NCBI RefSeq assembly: GCF_027172205.1
Contig: NC_070613.1
Location: 6,767,501-6,831,500 of the forward strand
DNA length: 64,000 bases
Reading direction: 5' to 3'
DNA from: Podarcis raffonei
Taxonomy: Eukaryota > Chordata > Lepidosauria > Squamata > Lacertidae
Positions 57,369 through 64,000 of the stretch are shown here, in pieces. The notes under the pieces were generated by a model. The model was not told where the DNA came from, searched no databases, and saw nothing but the letters and a program-made list of their open reading frames with translations. Made by a program: the position numbers and the translations under genes. Within the stretch, counting starts at the first letter, position 1. The number at the start of each line of letters is the position of its first letter.

Positions 57369-58221
57369 CAGGGCTAGCCTAAGACATTTTGCTGCCCAAG
57401 GCAAAAGACAGATTGACACATTTCCCCACGGACAGACAGTACAAGTGAATCTTACATGGGTGGTTTGGATCCAAGGGTTCTGTGTGTGCGCGAAAATTGT
57501 GGATTCCCGATCCCTTGGAACTGTCCTTGCAGGTGATGTGTGGAAGGGAGAAAACCTCACCCCCTGTTCCTAGAGGCAAGCTCACCTTGCCCAGCAAGCA
57601 AGTTGGAGAGCTTAAAACCTCTTCCTTGCTCCACTGTATATTAAAAATATCACAATAACTTTAAAATAAACAGCATATCAAATAAAGCAATATACAATAA
57701 TCCATTAGAGTCTAATAGTAAACAGTAAAATTAAAGGACGGTAAATAATAATTAAACAGTTTACACTTATCGATTGACATAAAGAATTGCCCACCTATAA
57801 TCAATTTTAAAAAAGCAAATCGCCATGCATAAAATTGCACCCAACACACAAAACTATGTAAAAGCATCAAACTGAGAAACATGGGGAACACAACTTATAA
57901 TTTATTTATTTTTAAATATCCTAAAAAATAACTATGGGCTCAAGAAGGCAGTGATTCCCATTCTGAGCTGCATTCATCAGCAGGGGTGGCCCATCCCATT
58001 TTGCCATTTCCCCCCCTGCTGTCCCACACCTCCTGAAACCTCACTTACTAGGCTCAGACCTGGAGAAGTGGTAGTGAGATCTTACTATAGCGCCGCGAGA
58101 TCTGCCTGGAAGCCATTGCTGCTTCTCCTTGCTTTTCTAATGGTGGTGGCAGGGGCCTCCCCTTGAGATTTCACCACCTGAGGCAGCTGCCTCAGTCTGT
58201 CTCATGGGTGGGCCGGCCCTG
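57369..58221. mobile_element. Possible hAT-like element
   Basis: CAGGGCTAGCC at the left and GGGCCGGCCCTG at the right could be inverted ends, with TGCTGCCCAAGGC and CACCTGAGGCAGCTGCC inside. No matching TSD, so tentative. Confidence 0.4.
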
Positions 58222-58596
58222 ATCACCAATATCATTGCTTTTTGCAGTCCAGGGTCAGTTCTGCTCTGGAGTCACTCCCATGTTATTCCTTTCTATTCCT
58301 TTCTGCGCTGACTGTGCTGTTCAGTCCAAAGAACGAGCAGAACCCAACAGGGCTGGCTCCCTTGGGTGCAGGAAGTTTGTAGGACATCTCAAGAACATCT
58401 GCTTGGTCATACTTTGGGAAGTTGCCTGTCTGCATGGGGGCTGGGGCTGGGTGTGGCCTTCCATTAAGTTATTAACTCTGTGGGAATGTGACCCATGGGA
58501 AGATAACAGCAGCCGGGGCTACTGTGGGCAGCTGATAGCAGCGAGTTCGAGGCCAGTTGTGGGTAGGATATTTCAGCCAGAGCTGGGTGTGCATAA
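58222..58596. other. Non-repeat stretch upstream of HHATL
   Basis: Unique-looking. Muscle-type motifs can be picked out (CAGCTG near 58530, CATTCC-like words near 58285, GCATAAGTAG near 58590). HHATL is heart- and muscle-enriched in mammals, so a promoter or noncoding exon here is possible but unproven. Confidence 0.3.
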
Positions 58597-58720
58597 GTAG
58601 CAGTGGAACAGCTCTGTCTTGCAGACCCTGCAGAAAGATGTCAAGTCCCGCAGGGCCCTAGTCTCTTGGGACAGAGCGTTCCACCAGATTGGAGCCACAG
58701 CCGAAAAAGCTTCTGCTAAG
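58597..58720 (-). mobile_element. L2-type LINE fragment, antisense
   Basis: GACAGAGCGTTCCACCAGAT and GGAGCCACAGCCGAAAAAGC are the complement of 12040-12100. Confidence 0.8.
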
Positions 58721-58767
58721 GGTGCAGGAACTGGCCAAGGGGTGCCTGGGTGGGTGTAGTAAAGTAC

Positions 58768-59043
58768 TCTGACTCTGGGGTTGCGGCGCTCATCTCGCTT
58801 TACTGGCCGAGGGAGCCGGCGTACAGCTTCCGGGTCATGTGGCCAGCAAGACTAAGCCGCTTCTGGCGAACCAGAGCAGCTCACAGAAATGCCGTTCACC
58901 TTCCCGCCGTAGCGGTACCTATTTATCTACTTGCACTTTGACGTGCTTTTGAACTGCTAGGTTGGCAGGAGCTGGGACCGAGCAAAGGGAGCTCACCCCA
59001 TCGCAGGGATTCGAACTGCCGACCTTCTGATCGGCAAAGCCTA
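58768..59043 (-). mobile_element. Sauria SINE, antisense, tailless
   Basis: From CTCTGGGGTTGCGGCGCTCA to CCTTCTGATCGGCAAAGCC. The tail end and the extreme head are missing. Confidence 0.9.
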
Positions 59044-59083
59044 TCATGTACTGGTGGGAGGTCTTTCCACACCCCTGGGGCCC

Positions 59084-59115
59084 TTATCCAATAATAATAA
59101 TAATAATAATAATAA

Positions 59116-59171
<56 letters not shown>

Positions 59172-59235
59172 TATTTATACCCCACCCACCTGGCTGAGTT
59201 TCCCCAGCCACTATGGGTGGCCCCCAACAGAATAT
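59084..59235 (-). mobile_element. L2-type 3' tail with TAA and GAA microsatellites
   Basis: TAA run then about 17 GAA units (59118-59169), then the antisense L2 end TTATTTATACCCCACCCACC and TTTCCCCAGCCAC. Confidence 0.85.
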
Positions 59236-59355
59236 TAGGTTGGCAGGAGCAGGGACCAAGCAACGGGAGCTCACCCCGTCGCGGGGATTCGAACAGCCGA
59301 CCTTCCGATCGGCAAGCCCTAGGCTCTGTGGTTTAATCCACAGCGCCACCAATAC
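59236..59355 (-). mobile_element. Sauria SINE head fragment, antisense
   Basis: AGGTTGGCAGGAGCAGGGAC to ATCCACAGCGCCACC. Only the tRNA-like third is present. Confidence 0.88.
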
Positions 59356-59565
59356 CCATTAGACTAGGGACAGCTGAATATTGTGCTGGGAATATTCACC
59401 CTGCACATGTATGAATGAAGACAGCTCTGCGGGCAGAATAACTCCCGCGATGCTCGGAGCCCACAACCACTCCATGAAATGTGAAGGTATCTCCCCCTGC
59501 TTCCTTCCCTCTGCAGATCTGGATCTCCTTGGAGTTGGCTTCTGTGGCAGCAGCGACCCTCCAAC

Positions 59566-59671
59566 ATGGGCATTAAAGCGCAGTTGCCCACTTACGAGCT
59601 GGGGCTCTACGCTCTGGTCGTGGCAGGTGCCATCGTTTACAGCGGGCAGGAGATTTTCGAGAGCTCCAGAG
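59566..59671 (+). CDS. HHATL: HHATL first coding exon (hedgehog acyltransferase-like)
   Basis: Encodes MGIKAQLPTYELGLYALVVA and GAIVYSGQEIFESSR plus one base (35 codons, phase 1), matching the human HHATL N-terminus at the MGIK, LP, ELGLY and GA-Y-G positions. The family is a multi-pass MBOAT protein of the ER membrane (about 500 residues), reported to restrain palmitoylation of hedgehog and enriched in heart and skeletal muscle. Residues about 11-27 form the first membrane helix. The exon starts at 59517 after acceptor TTCCCTCTGCAG, so 49 bp are 5' UTR and a noncoding exon 1 must lie upstream. Donor AGAGGTAACT. No further HHATL exon is seen before 64000, so intron 2 exceeds 4.3 kb. The catalytic region cannot be judged. 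Confidence 0.88.
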
Positions 59672-60118
59672 GTAACTCTTTCCGTCCAGCCAAGGCCAAG
59701 AGAATGGGACTTTGAGTCATTTGGGCCAGAGGAGAGGACATCTCCATTTTTCCACTTGTCCTATAAAACAAGGGCAGAAAGCCTTTTCTTCTTCTGCAGC
59801 TGAGGGCCACATTCTCTCCTGGGCAAGCTTCTTGGGGCCACATGCCAGGGTGGGCGGAGCCATAAGCCAAAGTGGGTGGAGCAACAAATGATAATTTGCT
59901 TCCACTTCCCTCTCTATTGTCCATCAAGGCAGGCTTGAAGTTCTATCAGAGGACAAGGGTGCATTATAGCTAGGCAAAAACAGCCAATGAGGGTGCAAGG
60001 CAGGGTGTGGGCGTGGCTCAGGAAGGGGTGTGGCTTGGGAAGGGGCGTGGCCTGGATAGACTCCTGAGAACCAGGCAGAGAGATGATTTTATAAATAAAC
60101 ATATAAACAAAACATATT
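59672..60118. other. HHATL intron, 5' part
   Basis: Repeated GGGGYGTGGCYTGGGA-like words near 60005-60055 and GTGGGYGGAGC words near 59860-59880. No exon seen. Confidence 0.45.
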
Positions 60119-60302
60119 GAGAGCCAGTGTGGTGCAGCAGTTAGAGTGCTGGACCAGGGTTCGAATTCCCACTCAGCCATGAAGCTAGCTAGAGAGATAC
60201 TTACTCTCAGCCTAACTTATGTCAAAGGATTGCTGAAAGGATAAAATGGGAAAGAGAACTCTGTATGCTGCCTTAAGCTCCATGAAAGAAAGGTGGGATA
60301 TA
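60119..60302 (+). mobile_element. CORE-SINE/MIR-type SINE in HHATL intron
   Basis: GAGAGCCAGTGTGGTGCAGC, B box GGGTTCGAATTCCC, and a LINE-like end AAAGGTGGGATATATA. Same head as the CORE part of 12663-13175. Confidence 0.75.
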
Positions 60303-60304
60303 TA

Positions 60305-60530
60305 CAGTGGTACCTCGGGTTACAAACGCTTCGGGTTACAGACTCCGCTAACCCAGAAGTAGTACCTTGGGTTAAGTACTTTGCTTCAGGATGAAAACAG
60401 AAATCGTGCTCCGGCGGCACAGTGGCAGCGGGAGGCCCCATTAGCTAAAGTGGTGCTTTAGGTTAAGAACAGTTTCAGGTTAAGAACGGACCTCCGGAAC
60501 GAATTAAGTTCTTAACCAGAGGTACTACTG
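60305..60530. mobile_element. TA-flanked MITE (CAGTGGTACCTCGGG family)
   Basis: Termini CAGTGGTACCTCGGGTTAC and CCAGAGGTACTACTG. TA at left; the right flank is CA. Confidence 0.88.
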
Positions 60531-60531
60531 C

Positions 60532-60985
60532 AAATGAAATAACGTGAATAAACAGAAACGAAAATGGAAAAGATTCAGAGTTCTGGTAACACAATAATAT
60601 TCCAGCTTCCATCCAGTGAAAGAAGGCAAAGAAACAAGCCTCCCAAAAGGCTCAGATGTAGCCAGGATGCCAAACTAGATGTGCCATTGGCCTGATCCAG
60701 CTCATCCTAGGTTCTTATAAGGGTATTGAGGCAGATATATGCAAGCACACTTTCGATTCTGCCTGCGCCTGCAAAGGTTTAGGGGACAACAGACTTCCTG
60801 CTGAAATCCTGTATAATTTTGTGCCACAAGCTTTTATTTTGCGGGGGGGGGGGCAGTTCCTACTTTTCTTGTGCTAGAGAACAAGTGCCCCTCCAGGCAG
60901 AAAGAACACAGTAGCACCAGGGAAGCATTGCAAAACCGCAACTAAAGCCGAACGGTGTGTGGACAGTCTGGTGCAAATCCGCCAC
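60532..60985. other. HHATL intron, no exon seen
   Basis: Includes a G-run near 60842-60852. Confidence 0.45.
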
Positions 60986-60989
60986 TGAG

Positions 60990-61560
60990 GTGGATCTCTT
61001 GCGTGGACTACTGCAATTCACTTTACGTGGGGCTACCTTTGAAGGTGACCCGGAAACTGCAACTAATCCAGAATGCGGCAGCTAGACTGGTGACTGGGAG
61101 TGGCCGCCAGGACCATATAACACCGGTTCTGAGAGATCTGCATTGGCTCCCAGTACGTTTCCGAGCACGATTCAAAGTGTCAGTGCTGACCTTGAAAGCC
61201 CTAAACGGCCTCGGTCCAGTAGACCTGAAGGAGCGTCTCCACCCCCATCGTTCTGCCTGGACACTGAGGTCCAGCGCTGAGGGTCTTCTGGCGGTTCCCT
61301 CCCTGCGAGAAGCCAAGTTACAGGGAACCAGGCAGAGGGCCTTCTCAGTAGTGGCACCCGCCCTGTGGAATGCCCTCCCACCAGATGTCAAAGAGAAAAA
61401 CAACTACCAGACTTTTAGAAGACATCTGAAGGCAGCCCTGTTTAGGGAAGCTTTTAATGTTTAATAGATTATTGTATTTTAATATTCTGTTGAAAGCCAC
61501 CCAGAATGGCTGGGGAAACCCAGCCAGATGGGTGTGGTATAAATAATAAATTATTATTAT
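60990..61560 (+). mobile_element. L2-type LINE, 3' end
   Basis: Open on + from 60955 to 61464 with VDYCNSLYVGLPLKVTRKLQ, VLRDLHWLPVRFRARFK and a C-terminal RRHLKAALFREAF. Then GCCACCCAGAATGGCTGGGG and an ATT tail. The C-terminal frame is intact to its stop, so it is younger than 55600-56512. Confidence 0.92.
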
Positions 61561-61730
61561 TGTTATTGTTATTATTAATGACACTGATTGCATCAATGAC
61601 ATGTAGCGCAGGGGGACCCTCAGCCCCACCCCCATCAGTCTGGAGAAGCCTTAAGCCTGCCCACAGCAAGGGAAAATATAGCCCCTTGCTTTTTAACAAC
61701 AACAACAATAACAATAGTTTTCATTGTATA

Positions 61731-62118
61731 CCGTATTTTTCACTCTATAGGACACACTTTTTCCCTTCTAAAAAGTAAAGGAAAATGTGTGTGCGTCTTA
61801 TGGAGTGAATGCAGGCTGCACAGCTAAGCCCAAAGCCAGAACAGGGAGACGGAGCGCTGCGCAGCGCTCCGTCTCGCTGTTCTAGCTTGGGGTTAGCTGC
61901 GCAAAGCCTCCGCAGGGCAGTGGGGTGCCTTCACCCTGCTTCTCTGCGGAGGCTTCAAAGGCTGTCCCCAAAGCCAGAACAGCAAGAGGCTATCCCAGAA
62001 GCCAGATCCCTCTTGCTGTTCTGGCTTCTGGGGTTCAGAATTTTTTTCTTCTTGTTTCCTCCCCCCAAAACTAGGTGTGTCTTATCGTCCGGTGCGTCCT
62101 ATAGAGCGGAAAATACAG
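61731..62118. mobile_element. TA-flanked MITE (CCGTATTTTTC family), complete
   Basis: Termini CCGTATTTTTCACTCTATAG and CTATAGAGCGGAAAATACAG with TA on both sides. Contains an exact 30-bp palindrome at 61846-61875 and a second inverted pair (AAGCCAGAACAG near 61970 against CTGTTCTGGCTT near 62017). Confidence 0.9.
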
Positions 62119-62120
62119 TA

Positions 62121-62974
62121 GTTGCACTGTGGTATTAGCGCCCTGTGCTCCTTAAAGAGCTACATGAGCCTTGGGATTTAACACAGACAGTGGTGCAATG
62201 ATACAGGGAGGCTGGGAAGGCAGCGCTGTCCCGCCAACTTAAAGTTTGGCTGCATTTGGGAAGGAGGATTAAGAGGGTAAAACGGAAGGACAGAGCCTGT
62301 TGAGCCAAAGCCAAGCATTTGGCCAGAAGTTTTGAAGTTGCTCCATAACGCTTGGAGTAAAGGTCAGCATTCTGGCACCTGCCTAGGCTCCCTGGAGTCG
62401 CCAGGGCATGCACAGTAGGGTGGCGGGTTCCTAAGCTCAGCCCCAGTGCGCCGTTGCACAGATGTTGCACACAAGGGTGCAGGCCTTTGTGTGTGGCTCA
62501 TTCCCCGCCACCACGTCGCCTCTGTTGTGCCAAGTTGAGTTGGAGTTGATGGTGTGTTGCCCTAGCAACATGGCGGTGTGCCACTTTCGTACCTGTGCAG
62601 CTCACCCCCTGACTTACCCCTGGTTCCATCCTTTGTCTGTGCCAGGTACCAGAAGCTACCCAGAGCATGCAGTTGTGTACCACAAAATGACCGTAACAGA
62701 TTGTGGACATGGCTTTTTTCCCAAGTGACCAAATAAGGGCAGCGGACATTGTGGCGAGTCACCGAGTCACCACAGTATACCATCTGGCCGAGTTTTTGCA
62801 GCATACCAACATGGGGAAAAGGAAGGGTGCAGTGGAGAGACGGGCATGGTGCACACACGCCAGTGGAGCCAATCTGGTGGTTCTGCCAAGGTGTTTGCAA
62901 CAACCTTGCCACTGCCTTGCCTTTCCCCTCCCCTCCATCCTGGGATGGTGCAATAACTCTGGTCAGGAGGATGC
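62121..62974. other. HHATL intron, no exon seen
   Basis: About 850 bp, apparently unique. Short open frames on both strands only. Confidence 0.45.
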
Positions 62975-64000
62975 CAGGTGATTGACGCAGTGGGAGTTTG
63001 AAATATACTTGGAGTCGAGTGTGAATTTCATGCTCTTTATTCAGCTCGTAGAAGCAATGAATGAAATGTCCCCCAAAACGTCTGGCTATATATACATTAT
63101 TTACACAATGGTCCCCGCGTGATTGGCTAATTCCGGGCTGCTCCTGTAGGCCAATCAGGTTGAGGATTCACCTCCTCCAGAAGCCTGATTGGTTGCTCCT
63201 GCAGGCCAATCAGGTCGCTGATTCACTTCCACCTGGAGTTGGATTGGGTGGCTCCTGCAGGCCAATCAGACTGCTGCATTCTGGATCCCATTTTTCTAGG
63301 ATTCAGCTCAGTACATGAAATATACTCGAATTCAAGTGCGGATTTCATGCTCTTTATTCAGCTCATAGTAGTGAGGAATGCAAGTTCCCCCGAAATGTCT
63401 GCTTTATATACATTATTTACACAATGGGCGCCATGCGATTGGCTAATTCCGGGATTCTCCTGTAGGCCAATCAGGTTGCGGCTTCACTTCCACCTGGAGT
63501 TGGATTGGGTGGCTCCTGTGGACCAATCAGACTACTGCATTCTGGATCCTATTGTTCTAGGACCAATCAGACTGCGGCATTCTGAATCCTATTGTTCTAG
63601 GACCAATCAGACCGCTGCATTCTGAATCCTATTGTTCTAGGACCAATCAGACTGCTGCATTCTGAATCCTATTGTTCTAGGACCAATCAGACTACTGCAT
63701 TCTGGATCCTATTGTTCTAGGACCAATCAGACTGCTGCATTCTGAATCCTATTGTTCTAGGACCAATCAGACTGCTGCATTCTGAATCCTATTGTTCTAG
63801 GACCAATCAGACTGCTGCATTCTGAATCCTATTGTTCTAGGACCAATCAGACTGCTGCATTCTGAATCCTATTGTTCTAGGACCAATCAGACTGCGGCAT
63901 TCTGAATCCTATTGTTCTAGGACCAACCAGACTGCTGCATTCTGAATCCTATTGTTCTAGGACCGATCAGACTGCTGCAATTTGATCCTATTCAACAGAG
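62975..64000 (-). mobile_element. LTR region with duplicated unit (fossil), runs off the edge
   Basis: Two related blocks (about 62995-63310 and 63317-63560) each hold, on minus, CCAAT-box repeats, a TATA-like word (TATATAG near 63090 and TATATAAAG near 63403) and GAATAAAGAGCATGAAAT (near 63028-63046 and 63344-63361), the order of an LTR. Upstream, to the right, is the 40-bp array. Family not known; retroviral-type LTR is the best guess. Both outer ends are unresolved. Confidence 0.6.
63521..64000 (-). repeat. 40-bp CCAAT-box tandem array
   Basis: GACCAATCAG starts at 63521 and at every 40th base to 63961, twelve units without any length change. Each has GACCAATCAGACTGCTGCAT and CCTATTGTTCTAG. 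The last unit is degenerate. Likely LTR enhancer repeats. Confidence 0.92.

Noticed and set aside
59118-59169. Arg- or Leu-rich peptide from the GAA repeat
   Set aside because: Pure trinucleotide microsatellite inside an L2 tail.
63521-64000. CRISPR-like array (regular 40-bp units)
   Set aside because: Whole units repeat without unique spacers, the host is eukaryotic, and the units carry CCAAT boxes in an LTR context.

Overview
The window looks like nuclear DNA from a squamate reptile, probably a lizard. The main evidence is its repeats: about 19 whole or partial Sauria-type SINEs (tRNA-like head, Bov-B-like end, CCTTTACC tail), Bov-B, CR1, L2-type, Rex1-like and L1 LINE pieces, CORE-SINE and tRNA-Lys SINEs, a Penelope-like hairpin, and many small hAT-like and TA-flanked MITEs. 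The species cannot be read from the sequence. Most of the window is intergenic or intronic repeat, and only two host protein genes are recognised.

HIGD1A lies on the + strand: three coding exons (27707-27809, 29801-29935, 30920-30969) give an intact 95-residue protein, and a probable CCAAT/ZNF143-like promoter lies near 24.1-24.3 kb. The first coding exon of HHATL, also on +, is at 59566-59671; its later exons lie beyond the right edge. Both genes sit in one conserved vertebrate neighbourhood (human 3p22: KLHL40-HHATL-CCDC13-HIGD1A-ACKR2) and keep the human relative orientation. I see no CCDC13 exon in the 28.5 kb between them.

Layout. 1-7.2 kb: SINEs, a hAT MITE carrying a SINE, an antisense CR1 end, an L1 end and possible LTR remnants. 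7.2-12.4 kb: a near full-length L2-type LINE with 99-bp 5' monomers, split by an antisense L1. 12.6-23.9 kb: a chimeric SINE, a Bov-B end split by a 650-bp hairpin, a three-deep MITE/SINE/MITE nest and several hAT and TA MITEs. 23.9-31 kb: HIGD1A, whose introns hold Bov-B, Rex1, L1, MITE and LTR pieces. 32.6-36.5 kb: a Ty1/copia element with apparently identical LTRs. 37-58.7 kb: L1, CR1, L2, SINE, MITE and solo-LTR layers, plus one unexplained exon-like segment at 39.3-39.5 kb. 58.7-64 kb: the HHATL start, then MITEs, an L2 end, and an LTR region with an exact 40-bp CCAAT-box array running to the edge.

No toxin system, CRISPR array or operon is present. The distinctive content is the nested-insertion record, dated by target-site duplications (TSDs) read directly from the sequence.
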